64,000 nucleotides of DNA from an uncultured Parabacteroides sp. (GCA_949296075.1 CASFNG010000009.1:124001-188000); one strand, 5' to 3'; numbered from the stretch's first letter, positions 1 to 8,091 are shown. The notes: generated by a model not told the origin, from the letters alone. Numbers and translations: made by a program.

Positions 1-47
1 TGAAGGATCTCGTGTCCGGCGGGTTCGTGCAGGTGGTGGAACAGTGA
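1..47 (+). CDS. 3' end of an upstream phage-type gene (partial)
   Basis: The first 47 bases read as an open frame ending in TGA at 45-47, with last residues SGGFVQVVEQ. It lies 36 bases upstream of the holin-like gene on the same strand, so it is probably the end of the preceding structural gene of the element. Too little is visible to name a family. Confidence 0.4.
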   Translation, partial: KDLVSGGFVQVVEQ

Positions 48-83
48 CAATGACTTATTATTAACCTTTAATTATTTACGTGT

Positions 84-473
84 ATGAGAAAGACGATGTT
101 AATGGCGGGCTTGATGCTCGTTAGTCTCGCGCTGATGGCGCAGGAGACGTTGCCGGAGGAGACGGCGGGCACGTTCATTGACGTGACGACGTTCGGTGGT
201 ATGATGGTATTGGTCTCGGCGATCTGTACCGAGGTGGCCAAGCTGATCCCCTATATCGCGGATCACAAGTGGGCTAAGGTGCTGTCCTCGGTGGTGATCG
301 GTATCGGGGCGACTATGGCGTGCTGGGGATTGCAGGTGTCCGACTACCTCTCCGGGCTGGTGTGGTGGCAGGCGTTGATCGCTGGCGTGGCCGTGGGGCT
401 CAGCAGCTCGGGATTCTATGACGTAATCAAGGCCTTGTGGTCGATATTCAAGCCCAAGGAGGAGGCCAAGTGA
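84..473 (+). CDS. Holin-like small membrane protein
   Basis: This 129-residue protein has a hydrophobic N-terminus and about three further hydrophobic segments (near residues 36-55, 68-84 and 91-112), and ends in a charged lysine-rich tail. Size, topology and position two genes before a methylase and three before an M15 peptidase fit a phage holin, which would let the endolysin reach the cell wall. The assignment rests on topology and context, because holins share little sequence. Its stop codon overlaps the next start by one base (TGATG), implying translational coupling. Confidence 0.6.
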   Translation: MRKTMLMAGLMLVSLALMAQETLPEETAGTFIDVTTFGGMMVLVSAICTEVAKLIPYIADHKWAKVLSSVVIGIGATMACWGLQVSDYLSGLVWWQALIAGVAVGLSSSGFYDVIKALWSIFKPKEEAK

Positions 474-1075
474 TGAGGGATCTGGAACCGGTCATGGACA
501 TGGCGCGCGGCATTGACGAGCACGGGGTGCTGGTGGTCATAGCCGCCGCCTTCATCGTCCTCTCCATCGGGATGTTCCTGATGATGATGCGGTGGTTCAA
601 GAAGAGCATCGACCAGATGCTGACGGCGACGGAGCAGATCAAGGGGATCGCCGACCAGATAAGGGAGACGAACTCCATGATGGACAACATCGCCGAGGGG
701 CTGATGCCGGAGACGCAGCTGAGGATCAAGAACACGTCGGGCGTTTACTTCGACTTGGCCACGGAGAAGGTGTGCCGGATGATAAAGAGGATCCGGGAGG
801 AGAACCACATCGTGGACAGGGAGGCGACGGTACGCAAGATCCACACGTTGCTGACCAACCTCTACGAGGACAGGAACAGCCGCTTCGACAGCTACCGCTA
901 CCGGGGGAAGAGATTGTCGGAGTACTGCAACCCGGAGTGGATCGGCTGGGTGGCCAAGGTCGTCGAGGGCGAGCTGTACAACGAGGCTGGGGCTAACAAC
1001 GGGAGGGCTTATACAAATGTCTCGGCGGTATATGAGAACATCAAGCTGGATTTCTATCATAGGTTGAATAACTGA
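473..1075 (+). CDS. Membrane-anchored coiled protein of the phage lysis region
   Basis: This 200-residue protein starts at the ATG that overlaps the stop of the holin-like gene. A single hydrophobic segment (about residues 17-38, rich in V, A, I, L and M) is followed by a polar, probably helical stretch, then a soluble domain rich in charged and aromatic residues. I do not recognise a family. The 1-base overlap upstream and 2-base gap downstream put it in the same operon as the holin-like protein, the methylase and the endolysin. It could be a spanin-like or host-takeover factor, which is inference only. The GTG 36 bases upstream is less likely as start. Confidence 0.6.
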   Translation: MRDLEPVMDMARGIDEHGVLVVIAAAFIVLSIGMFLMMMRWFKKSIDQMLTATEQIKGIADQIRETNSMMDNIAEGLMPETQLRIKNTSGVYFDLATEKVCRMIKRIREENHIVDREATVRKIHTLLTNLYEDRNSRFDSYRYRGKRLSEYCNPEWIGWVAKVVEGELYNEAGANNGRAYTNVSAVYENIKLDFYHRLNN

Positions 1076-1077
1076 TT

Positions 1078-1833
1078 ATGGAGCTGACGGCGGAGCGGAG
1101 GAAGGAGACCGGGGCGTTCTACACGCCGTATCGCTGGGCGGAGCTGGCCATGTACTACGTTGAGCGGATCGTCCCCGATTGCGGCGGTTACCGCTGGCGG
1201 GACCGCCCGTTCGTGTTCTATGACCCGGCTGCGGGCGAGGGGGCTTTGCTCGCGGCGGCCAATGACCACTACGGCGGCTGCCTCACGGCTGGCACCACCT
1301 TGGAGGCGGAGGATGTGGCTATCCTGCGAGGCAAGGGCGTTGTCATCGCCGGGCAGTCCGATTTCCTGTCCGACAAGCCGATACGGGGGATCGTCCCCGC
1401 CCCGGTGATGGCGGCGGCGATGGAATCCCGGCTGGTGGTGCTGACGAACCCGCCCTTCGAGGACGCTCCCGCGGGGCGTTACGAGGGCATGAGGCGACGA
1501 TACGGCACGGCGAACAAGACCGAGCTCTTCATCAGCCGTATCCTCCACGAGCTGCGCCCCGTCCTGCTGTGCTCCTTCAGCAAGCTGGGCGTGCTGACCG
1601 GGGCGAGAAACGGGGCGTGGCGGCGTGCTACCGGGCTGATGGACCGTATAGTGCCGGGCGGCTGCTTCGTCTGCCGTTCGAGGACGTGGCCGGGGCTCAG
1701 GGGGGATTTTCCCATTCTCTTCGCCTGCTACTCGGGTATCCCGGGATGCGAGGGGGAGACCCGACGATCCATCACCGTGGACGTGTGGGAGCGACCGCCG
1801 GAGGAACTGACGATATTAAGAGAGATGAATTGA
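1078..1833 (+). CDS. Small N6-adenine DNA methyltransferase-like protein
   Basis: A 251-residue protein with the two signatures of N-6 DNA methylases: an S-adenosylmethionine-binding DPAAGEG loop near residue 50 and the catalytic NPPF tetrad near residue 124. The N-terminal TGAFYTP stretch resembles the region before motif I in type I and IIG methylases. There is no recognisable target-recognition or nuclease domain, so it is probably a stand-alone phage methylase that protects phage DNA. It is tightly packed (TGATTATG junctions) between the membrane protein and the endolysin. Sequence specificity cannot be read from the sequence. Confidence 0.75.
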   Translation: MELTAERRKETGAFYTPYRWAELAMYYVERIVPDCGGYRWRDRPFVFYDPAAGEGALLAAANDHYGGCLTAGTTLEAEDVAILRGKGVVIAGQSDFLSDKPIRGIVPAPVMAAAMESRLVVLTNPPFEDAPAGRYEGMRRRYGTANKTELFISRILHELRPVLLCSFSKLGVLTGARNGAWRRATGLMDRIVPGGCFVCRSRTWPGLRGDFPILFACYSGIPGCEGETRRSITVDVWERPPEELTILREMN

Positions 1834-1835
1834 TT

Positions 1836-2246
1836 ATGGAGAGGATAACGGACAATTTCAGTATGGAGGAGCTGACGCGGAGCGAGACCGCCGTGGCTAT
1901 GGGGATAAGGAACGAGCCGGGGGCGAGGGAACGGCTGGCGCTGGTGAACCTGTGCGCCAAGCTGCTCCAGCCCCTTCGGGACGCTTACGGCAAGCCGATA
2001 ACGATCAACTCGGGGTACAGGTGCCCGGAGCTTAACAAGGCCGTTGGCGGCGTGCCCACGAGCCAGCACCAGAGAGGCGAGGCGGCTGACCTGAGTATCG
2101 ACGGCAAGGCGGGCGACCTCCTTGAGCTGATCGAGGAGAATCATTTACCCTTCGACCAAGCGATATTATATAGGAAGCGTAACTTCCTCCACGTGTCGCT
2201 GAGGCTGGAGGGGGAACAGCGGGAGCAGATCATCATAAAGAAATAA
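1836..2246 (+). CDS. M15 family D-Ala-D-Ala carboxypeptidase-type endolysin
   Basis: A 136-residue Peptidase_M15A-type protein. Visible signatures are SGYRCPELN near residue 66, SQHQRGEAADL with the zinc-ligand His and Asp, and the C-terminal LHVSL His motif. These zinc peptidases cut peptidoglycan stem peptides or crosslinks and are common endolysins in Bacteroidales phages. The start at 1836 follows the methylase stop by two bases. A longer in-frame reading from 1569 overlaps the methylase out of frame and is rejected. No signal peptide is seen, which fits release through the holin. Confidence 0.88.
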   Translation: MERITDNFSMEELTRSETAVAMGIRNEPGARERLALVNLCAKLLQPLRDAYGKPITINSGYRCPELNKAVGGVPTSQHQRGEAADLSIDGKAGDLLELIEENHLPFDQAILYRKRNFLHVSLRLEGEQREQIIIKK

Positions 2247-2252
2247 TGGCAT

Positions 2253-2299
2253 GACTTGGTCATAAGGCTTGGACACTGACCAAGTTCAAGTGACCAAGT
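2253..2299 (+). repeat. Clustered inverted and direct copies of a 9-base word (TGACCAAGT)
   Basis: ACTTGGTCA at 2254-2262 is followed by its reverse complement TGACCAAGT at 2277-2285 and again at 2291-2299. The first arm can pair with either downstream copy, giving two mutually exclusive hairpins. It lies just after the endolysin stop, so it may be a terminator-like end or an operator for the next gene. Confidence 0.6.
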
Positions 2300-2371
2300 A
2301 AGCGAAGCGATCCTTGACATGATTAATTGCCGCCAATCCTATAATGCATATAGGATGTCGAATGCTTTGCG

Positions 2372-2379
2372 TATCTTTG
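2372..2379 (+). promoter_or_regulatory. Bacteroidales -7 box (TATCTTTG) of the DUF3800 gene
   Basis: TATCTTTG matches the TAnnTTTG -7 consensus and lies 21 bases before the ATG at 2400. It falls inside the longer open frame beginning at 2319, which supports 2400 as the true start. No clear -33 TTTG is visible at the expected distance. Confidence 0.55.
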
Positions 2380-2399
2380 TGTTCTTAAAAAAATTTATT

Positions 2400-3239
2400 A
2401 TGTATTATTACGTTTGGTTTGATGAGAGTGATAAGGAAGGCGAATATTATTCAAACTTCTATGGAGGAATTTTGATTCGATCCACGGATTATGATAAAGT
2501 CCTCCTTATGATGAAATGCATAGTTGAGGAGTTAGGCTTGTCAAACGAGGAGATAAAATGGCAGAAAGTAAACGCATATACATTTGATAAATACATAAAA
2601 CTCGTTGATTTCACTTTTGACCTATTGGAGAATGATCTTGCGAAGATTCGGATTTTTTTCAGGAACAATCAATTTGTAGCGATAGGATTGACACATGAGC
2701 AACGGAGAAAAAGTTTCTCCTTGTTGTATTATCAATTCATAAAGCATTCTTTTGGCTTTCAGTACTCGAACGATACGGGAAAGAAAATAAACCTGAAATT
2801 GTTTATAGATGATATTCCTATGAAAGGGGAGGATAAGGCTGATTTTGAGAATTACCTGTATAAGCTTAATTCGGATGATGTCTTTCGTAAAGGGAACGTG
2901 GAGATCGCCCGTGGGGATATTCGGGAGGTGGATTCAAAGAAACATATCCCATTGCAATTAATGGACTTGATATTAGGAGCTATCTGTTTCAGGCTTAATG
3001 ACAAGCATAAAATAAAGGATCCGGATACCAACAAGAGAGGTGTTCGGACAAGGCTGAAGGAACGGCTATATAAGCATATAAACGAGAGAATACGGAGAAT
3101 AAGGCCTGGGTTTAATATCGGAGAAAGCACGGCCAATAAGGTCGATAGCGATAGATGGAACAATCCTTATAGCCATTGGAGTTTTAAGCCGATCAACAGC
3201 ATACGCGATATTAGTAAATCGAAAGGGAATAAAAAATAG
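2400..3239 (+). CDS. DUF3800 domain protein (element cargo)
   Basis: A 279-residue protein beginning MYYYVWFDESDKEG; the early aspartate followed by DES, plus a later FIDD and a QLMDLI segment (about residue 215), are typical of DUF3800, a family with a proposed nuclease-like fold and no settled function. It is clearly more AT-rich than the flanking lysis genes and has its own promoter, so it reads as a separately acquired cargo gene. DUF3800 genes are often carried by mobile elements. A role in phage exclusion is possible but unsupported here. Confidence 0.75.
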   Translation: MYYYVWFDESDKEGEYYSNFYGGILIRSTDYDKVLLMMKCIVEELGLSNEEIKWQKVNAYTFDKYIKLVDFTFDLLENDLAKIRIFFRNNQFVAIGLTHEQRRKSFSLLYYQFIKHSFGFQYSNDTGKKINLKLFIDDIPMKGEDKADFENYLYKLNSDDVFRKGNVEIARGDIREVDSKKHIPLQLMDLILGAICFRLNDKHKIKDPDTNKRGVRTRLKERLYKHINERIRRIRPGFNIGESTANKVDSDRWNNPYSHWSFKPINSIRDISKSKGNKK

Positions 3240-3377
3240 CCCCCACCTATCTACACAAGTGAGCTACGATCTACGTAGCCTTTCAATAAGTCGAGAGCTA
3301 TTCTTCATACAAAGATAGTGTTTATTTGGGGATATAATAATAAATCGAGGAAAATACTTTATTTTTTTTCTTTTTAT

Positions 3378-3403
3378 GGCGGCAATTACCATGTTATGCC
3401 GCC
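3378..3403. repeat. GGCGGCA/TGCCGCC hairpin in the gap before the membrane-anchored phage gene
   Basis: A 7-bp perfect stem with a 12-base loop lies in the 218-base gap between the DUF3800 gene and the gene at 3458. It is preceded by a T-rich tract at 3361-3375 but not followed by one, so it is a poor intrinsic terminator on either strand. The rest of the gap is AT-rich and holds a TATCTTTG-like box on the - strand near 3310, with no convincing gene. Confidence 0.4.
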
Positions 3404-3457
3404 TTTCTCGTATCCGGGCGGCCTCCAAGTACGGGTACGGGCTTAAATGGGTATGAC

Positions 3458-3925
3458 ATGAAGACATGGCAGGTTATCCTCACCGTTTCGCTTACGGCGG
3501 CGGTGAGCTTCCTATTCGGTTATAAGCTGGGAGGCGTTGACGCTCCCTCCCCGGTAGCTGGCGACACGCTGGTGATCCGCGACACGACGCGTGACAGTAT
3601 CCCGTACCCGGTGGTGGAAACGGTGATCCGTGACGTTCCCGAGCTGTTCCCGGTCTATGTCACGATGGGCGGCGACACGATCCACGAGGACATCTTGGTT
3701 CCCGTGCCCATCACGGTCAAGGAGTACGTGACGGACAGCTACCGGGCGTGGGTCTCCGGCTACAAGCCCTCGCTGGACAGCGTGTGGGTCTATCCCACGA
3801 CGGAGCGGATCTACATACGCGAGAAGGCGAGACGCTGGGGCATCGGCATATCCGCCGGATACGGCGTGGGGAAGGACGGCCTGTCGCCGTACGTCGGTGC
3901 CGGGGTGTACTGGAGGGTGTGGTAG
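3458..3925 (+). CDS. Membrane-anchored phage protein of unknown function
   Basis: A 155-residue protein with one N-terminal hydrophobic segment (about residues 5-22), a proline- and aspartate-rich middle, and a glycine-rich C-terminus (SAGYGVGKDGLSPYVGAGVYW) that looks like a short beta-strand pair. Proteins with this plan are found beside lysis genes and integrases in Bacteroidales prophages, where some are annotated DUF6808. An Rz-like spanin role is conceivable, but there is no direct signature. GC content is high like the lysis genes and unlike DUF3800. Confidence 0.6.
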   Translation: MKTWQVILTVSLTAAVSFLFGYKLGGVDAPSPVAGDTLVIRDTTRDSIPYPVVETVIRDVPELFPVYVTMGGDTIHEDILVPVPITVKEYVTDSYRAWVSGYKPSLDSVWVYPTTERIYIREKARRWGIGISAGYGVGKDGLSPYVGAGVYWRVW

Positions 3926-3974
3926 GGGAGGATCCCCGTGGCGGGAACCCTCCCGGTATATATCGACTCTGGGC

Positions 3975-5180
3975 TTAGCGGGTCAATATATCCAGCTCGA
4001 ACTGTTTTGGATCATTCGTGTAGTCGATGACCATCCGGATCGCCATATCTGCCTGCCGCCTCATGACACGGACGTAATTATAGATCGGCCTGTTTTCCTT
4101 CATGGACTGGCCGAGACAATATTCCACGATCTCCGTCCTTATACCAAGATCGAAGGCGAATTGCGCGAAGGTCTTCCGGGCGGAGTAGAAGCTGATGTTC
4201 GACTTTATATCCAGCTCTTCCCCGAGCCTCTTCATGCAACGGTTCACGTAACATAGGAAATTTCTGTATGTGAACTTATAGCCGAAATCCAGCTTCCCGC
4301 TTCTTGCGATATATTTACGCACGATGGCTCTCGCCTCCTCCGGTAGAGAGAAAATGACCTGTTTATCCCCTTCCCGCCTGTGGGCTGTCTTTTTCCGCAC
4401 GTAGCTTACCGTGTTACCGTCAAACTTGGCTTCCACGAGATCGGCGAGGTTCATGCCGCCGAGATAGAACGAGAGCAGGAAAAGGTCACGAGCGAGGGAC
4501 AATCTCTTGTGTACGGTCTTGAACGCCAATATCCTCCTGAACTCATCGATCGTCAAGTCCAAGGTTTTCGCCGGGGACTTGGGCATTTGCGTGTACGTGA
4601 ACGGGTGGATGTCATACTCTACCATCCCGTCCCGTATGGCCTCGTTGATCCTCGCCTTCAAGTGCGATAGCCTCATTTGCTTGGTCGCCCCGCTTAGGTC
4701 GGACATTCCCCGGACAAACTTATCAATGGTGGACGGCGTGAATCCGCTAAGTGGGATATTCCCCAATATGGAAAGGATCTTGCCCAACGTGTACGCGTTC
4801 ATGTCGGCGTAGCTTCCCCGTCCTTCTTTCCTGAACTCATCTATCCTTTTTTCCATGTATTCCTTGATCGTCACTACCTCCGTAGCTCGTACACGTTTCT
4901 CGATCATCTCCTTGATCTGGGCACAGGAATACCTGTCTTGGTGGGTTATCCCGTCGAGTTTCTCTTGGTATTCCGATAACACGTATGCGAGCCTCTGGTT
5001 CATCAGCCTCGCGTCCTTCCGGCACACGACCTTTCCCTTGTCGAACTGGAACAGGTCATCGATCTCGTACCCGGTGGAGATGTAGCGGACTGCCCTCTTA
5101 TGGGTGATCGTCAAATAAATCAAGAATGTTTTCTTGGATGTCTGTCTGGTTGGTAAGACCGAAAATCGAAGTGTTGCCAT
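3975..5180 (-). CDS. Tyrosine recombinase (site-specific integrase)
   Basis: A 401-residue integrase with an N-terminal arm-type DNA-binding domain, a SAM-like core-binding domain (about residues 105-210) and a C-terminal catalytic domain. The tail shows YSARKTF in place of the usual HxxRH box, LGQS in place of LGH, and the nucleophile region PIYNYVRV. The stretch SFYLGGMNLADL lacks the usual first catalytic Arg; such variants occur in Bacteroidetes phage integrases. Start 5180 (MATLRFSVL) is preferred over the in-frame ATG 36 bases upstream. It sits directly next to tRNA-Thr and points into the element, as expected for a tRNA-targeted prophage or conjugative element. Confidence 0.88.
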   Translation of the reverse strand: MATLRFSVLPTRQTSKKTFLIYLTITHKRAVRYISTGYEIDDLFQFDKGKVVCRKDARLMNQRLAYVLSEYQEKLDGITHQDRYSCAQIKEMIEKRVRATEVVTIKEYMEKRIDEFRKEGRGSYADMNAYTLGKILSILGNIPLSGFTPSTIDKFVRGMSDLSGATKQMRLSHLKARINEAIRDGMVEYDIHPFTYTQMPKSPAKTLDLTIDEFRRILAFKTVHKRLSLARDLFLLSFYLGGMNLADLVEAKFDGNTVSYVRKKTAHRREGDKQVIFSLPEEARAIVRKYIARSGKLDFGYKFTYRNFLCYVNRCMKRLGEELDIKSNISFYSARKTFAQFAFDLGIRTEIVEYCLGQSMKENRPIYNYVRVMRRQADMAIRMVIDYTNDPKQFELDILTR

Positions 5181-5198
5181 ATTCTTTAAAAGTTTTCG

Positions 5199-5218
5199 CG
5201 ACAAACATTCCGACAAAC
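5199..5218. repeat. Two direct copies of CGACAAAC at 12-base spacing
   Basis: CGACAAAC occurs at 5199-5206 and 5211-5218, between the integrase start and the tRNA. Short direct repeats beside an integrase gene are where arm-type integrase sites are usually found. The assignment is inference. Confidence 0.35.
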
Positions 5219-5284
5219 AAAATAGCTGGATTTCCGGATATTTATCGCTTTTTTTTAAAGAATTTCGCTTGGGTTTTAAAGAAA

Positions 5285-5317
5285 AGACCGCTATAAATTA
5301 TTGATTTACAGCGGTCT
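5285..5317 (-). terminator. Intrinsic terminator of tRNA-Thr
   Basis: AGACCGCT pairs with AGCGGTCT, extended by TAAAT/ATTTA after one mismatch. Read on the - strand the stem is followed by TTTTC, nine bases after the mature tRNA 3' end. It is either the native terminator or was brought in with the element. Confidence 0.8.
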
Positions 5318-5325
5318 AAATGGAG

Positions 5326-5398
<73 letters not shown>

Positions 5399-5448
5399 AA
5401 TGATTTCAAAGTCCGTTATCGAAAACCTTTATCGTTTGTTTTCGGGTG

Positions 5449-5456
5449 CAAAAGTA
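5449..5456 (-). promoter_or_regulatory. -7 box (TACTTTTG) upstream of tRNA-Thr
   Basis: Reverse complement of CAAAAGTA, matching TAnnTTTG, 51 bases upstream of the mature tRNA 5' end. It lies just past the stop of the gene at 5463, which is on the same strand. Confidence 0.5.
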
Positions 5457-5462
5457 TAACCT

Positions 5463-5924
5463 TTATTTGACATCCGCAAGCAGATTCGCCAAAAAATTAT
5501 CTAAATCTTTGTCCAAATCTTTCAATAGCGGGTCATCCAGACGGAGCATATCGTCATCGATAAACAAAAGTTCCTCTATCTCAACGAAATCCTCATTTGT
5601 CAAACTGATGGAGAATGGTTTCAGGAAACAAGGGGCATCGAACACCTTCTTGGTAGACAAGATCGTGAGTACCGCCTTTATGGAAGCGGCCGCCTGCTTG
5701 TTGAACGCTTTTTCCTCTTGGCTGGAGTCGATCCAATCGAAGATGACAACCTTGTCGAGCAGCTGCTCCCTGTCATCATAGATTTGAAGTTCCCCACTTT
5801 CAGGGTCGGCTTGCACATAAAGATCATTGACGAAATTCCCGGAATCGTCGTGTGTCAGTTTCTCGATGGCCGACATAAACGTGTTCTCTATAAGGGATTG
5901 GACTTTTGCCGTGTTTGCGTTCAT
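5463..5924 (-). CDS. Conserved acidic cytoplasmic protein, unknown function
   Basis: A 153-residue, strongly acidic protein with no signal peptide or membrane segment. The C-terminal third is rich in Asp and Leu (DDDMLRLDDPLLKDLDKDLD), suggesting an amphipathic helix or protein-binding tail. I recognise it only as a Bacteroidales-type hypothetical. It has a good ribosome binding site (AAAGGAG) and a -7 box at 5950-5957, so it is a real stand-alone gene. It lies outside the integrated element, on the chromosomal side of tRNA-Thr. Confidence 0.7.
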   Translation of the reverse strand: MNANTAKVQSLIENTFMSAIEKLTHDDSGNFVNDLYVQADPESGELQIYDDREQLLDKVVIFDWIDSSQEEKAFNKQAAASIKAVLTILSTKKVFDAPCFLKPFSISLTNEDFVEIEELLFIDDDMLRLDDPLLKDLDKDLDNFLANLLADVK

Positions 5925-5949
5925 AGATTTATTCTCCTTTAATAGCCCT

Positions 5950-5957
5950 CAAAAGTA
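5950..5957 (-). promoter_or_regulatory. -7 box (TACTTTTG) of the gene at 5463-5924
   Basis: Reverse complement of CAAAAGTA, 25 bases upstream of the ATG at 5924. It matches TAnnTTTG, and an AAAGGAG ribosome site lies between it and the start. Confidence 0.55.
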
Positions 5958-5985
5958 ATAATAATTCGATGAAATGGTGCCGTCA

Positions 5986-7023
5986 TCAGTCACCAAATTG
6001 CAGATTAAGTTTTTTGTCCGAGCGGATCCGTTCGGATAGGGCTTGTACATAAAGCTTTTGCATTTGGGCATTCTTGCTCTTGTCATCGCCATTCCGGTTG
6101 AAGAGCTCATAGGATTTGTGCGCCCACTCATAAGCCTTGTTCAAGTCCCCTTTCATCTCATTGCAGAAAGCGAGATTCGAGGCGGCCTTGGCGCGGGTCT
6201 TCCAGTTGCTTGTCCCTTGGTATAGGCGCATCCAGATCTCCTCAGCCATATCCCATCTCTCGTTGGCGGCGTAAGCGGAAGCCTCCTTCCATCGCGAGCC
6301 TGCTCCGGTGAAATACCAGCGGGTCTCGTTCGCCCAATGGGGTACGAAGCTGGAATAGATCTTGGCTCCGAAATATTTCCCGGTTGCTCGCAACGCCTCT
6401 TCCGGGGAGGGCAAGATCTCGTTGAGCAGGGGCAGGTAGTCCGAGCTCTCGATCCAGCTGAGGCTATCCTCCATCTGCACGGTGGCCAAAGGCGTTTCCC
6501 TGTCAGGAAGGTAAGAGCGTACCACGCCTTTCACGTGCACGTCGATGGAGCCAAGCAGGAACCCTTCGGCCAATGGACTGATCTTCTTTTCCATATCGAA
6601 CAGCAGACGGTCGATCGAGATGACAGCGTTCGCACCTGTCTCCTCGCAGAGCGATGCCACTTGAGAGGGAGAGAGCCTCTTGTCTACCAAGGCTTCGCTA
6701 TCCTCCCTGACCGCCTTCTCGTAAAGCAGCACGTCGTTGAAGTAAGAGGCGCTTACGATCGCCTCGCCCAGCGCTTGGCAAGCGTCGAACAGGGCGCTGT
6801 CTGCCTTGGCCTTGCAGGTGTCTTGCCGTTCTCCTTGCAAGATATAGGTGTAGCCTTCGTTCTCCGCCTGGGGTACCGCGTTGTTCACGACCAGGATATT
6901 CGCCACTTCCCCGGGAAAGGTGATCTCCGCCGGGTTATAAGTCTCGATATTCACGTAACGGACCGTCTCGCAGGCGGTCAATAACCCTCCGGCTAATAGA
7001 ATAAGTAAAAAGTTTCTCATCAT
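5986..7023 (-). CDS. DUF6340 family outer-membrane lipoprotein with TPR-like C-terminus
   Basis: A 345-residue protein with a lipoprotein signal (LLTAC, lipidated Cys18). The N-terminal half reads ITFPGEVANILVVNN..., typical of the Bacteroidales DUF6340 family. The C-terminal part (about residues 235-330) looks like helical TPR-type repeats (WDMAEEIWMRLYQG, AASNLAFCNEMKGDLNKAYEW). The molecular role is unknown; an envelope-assembly or stress function is inference. It follows the sugar isomerase-like gene on the same strand but is separated from it by a good terminator, so it is probably expressed at a lower level or from its own weak promoter. Confidence 0.8.
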   Translation of the reverse strand: MMRNFLLILLAGGLLTACETVRYVNIETYNPAEITFPGEVANILVVNNAVPQAENEGYTYILQGERQDTCKAKADSALFDACQALGEAIVSASYFNDVLLYEKAVREDSEALVDKRLSPSQVASLCEETGANAVISIDRLLFDMEKKISPLAEGFLLGSIDVHVKGVVRSYLPDRETPLATVQMEDSLSWIESSDYLPLLNEILPSPEEALRATGKYFGAKIYSSFVPHWANETRWYFTGAGSRWKEASAYAANERWDMAEEIWMRLYQGTSNWKTRAKAASNLAFCNEMKGDLNKAYEWAHKSYELFNRNGDDKSKNAQMQKLYVQALSERIRSDKKLNLQFGD

Positions 7024-7032
7024 GTATCGTTG

Positions 7033-7056
7033 AAAAAGGGGGTGATCGCACCCCCT
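7033..7056 (-). terminator. Intrinsic terminator after the isomerase-like gene
   Basis: GGGGGTG/CACCCCC, a 7-bp GC stem with a 4-base loop, followed by TTTTT on the - strand. It lies between the gene at 7065-7919 and the DUF6340 gene. Confidence 0.8.
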
Positions 7057-7064
7057 CCTTATTA

Positions 7065-7919
7065 TTACGCTAAATCACTGATCGCCTTGAAATAGCCGAT
7101 GGACTCCGCGATCCCTAAGAAAGGATCTTTCATGTCCTTCTCGAATTCAAGGCTGCACATCCCCGTGTAATTCACCTCTCGCATCATGCGTACCAGTGCG
7201 GGGAAGTCGATCTTTCCCCGTCCGATCTCGATGCCGACACCCGCCTTGCTCGCGTCGGTCACGTCCTTGATATGCATATCGAATACCCGGGTATGATACC
7301 GTTTCAGGTCGGCTACCGGGTCGCAACCGTTACGTAAGTCATGCCCTACGTCTAAGCACATCCCCAGGCGCGGGTCCAGATCCTTCGTATGCTCCCATAC
7401 ATCCGTGGCATCCGGATAAGTCTTGATGTCAGGTCCATGCAGGTGTATCGCGTAATGGAAATCGCCATACTCCTTCAACTTCTGATCCACGTACGGAAGC
7501 AGCTCATAGTTAGGCACGCCGACGATCAGTTTCACGCCTACACGCCGGGCGTACGCGAAAGCGCGATCCACCTCCTCCTTGCTTCTCATGTAGATAGGGC
7601 CTACGCCATACCCCGTCACCTTGTGCGCGGCACATTTGGTGTGAAAGGCCTTGATCTGCTCGTCCGTGCTGTCTAAAGGCAGGTGGAAGTCCTTGATACA
7701 CAGGTAATGAATATCTAGCCGCTCCAATGTCTTGAGCGTCGTGTCCAGATCGAAGTTCACGAACGTGTATCCGGCCATACCCAAATGGAAGGGATTGACC
7801 GCCTTGGAAGCCTGTGCGACGCGCGGCTCCGGAGCGTTAGCCTTGGCAATGGCGGAGGTGCCTAACAGGAGCGCTCCCGCCAATCCCTGTTTGAAAAATC
7901 TTCTTCTTGAATTTCCCAT
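7065..7919 (-). CDS. Secreted sugar phosphate isomerase/epimerase-like TIM-barrel protein with Tat-type signal
   Basis: A 284-residue AP-endonuclease-2/xylose-isomerase-like TIM barrel. Family features include the CLDVGHD segment (about residue 195), DMHIKDV, and the C-terminal CSLEFEKD; these acidic and His residues usually bind a divalent metal. The start at 7919 (MGNSRRRFFK) gives a twin-arginine motif (SRRRFFK) followed by a hydrophobic stretch and AKA, so the protein is probably exported folded. Exported members occur in Bacteroidetes glycan loci, some acting on keto-sugars. The substrate here is unknown. It is divergent from the GH51 gene. Confidence 0.82.
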   Translation of the reverse strand: MGNSRRRFFKQGLAGALLLGTSAIAKANAPEPRVAQASKAVNPFHLGMAGYTFVNFDLDTTLKTLERLDIHYLCIKDFHLPLDSTDEQIKAFHTKCAAHKVTGYGVGPIYMRSKEEVDRAFAYARRVGVKLIVGVPNYELLPYVDQKLKEYGDFHYAIHLHGPDIKTYPDATDVWEHTKDLDPRLGMCLDVGHDLRNGCDPVADLKRYHTRVFDMHIKDVTDASKAGVGIEIGRGKIDFPALVRMMREVNYTGMCSLEFEKDMKDPFLGIAESIGYFKAISDLA

Positions 7920-7947
7920 GTTTTCTATGATTATTAGATTCGTGAAG

Positions 7948-7955
7948 CAAATATA
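7948..7955 (-). promoter_or_regulatory. -7 box (TATATTTG) of the isomerase-like gene
   Basis: Reverse complement of CAAATATA, 28 bases upstream of the ATG at 7919. It matches TAnnTTTG and supports the shorter start rather than the one at 7967. Confidence 0.6.
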
Positions 7956-8091
7956 CTCTTTTTTCATGAGCCTCGTGGATTTTAGCCGGATAAAAAGACT
8001 TCGCGCGAGCCCGTGGTGGTAAATAGCTGCTTTTTGTCGCTTAAATCCCTGATTCCTTTGGAAACTTGATGTTTGGCGAACGATAATCCAC

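Noticed and set aside
416-1060. 214-residue - strand open frame over the phage lysis gene
   Set aside because: It is antisense to the coiled membrane protein, with low-complexity His/Asp/Arg runs and no start signal.
3264-3467. 67-residue - strand open frame in the phage gap
   Set aside because: There is a TATCTTTG-like box inside it, but the sequence is low complexity and only a 14-codon frame follows the box. Not enough to call a gene.
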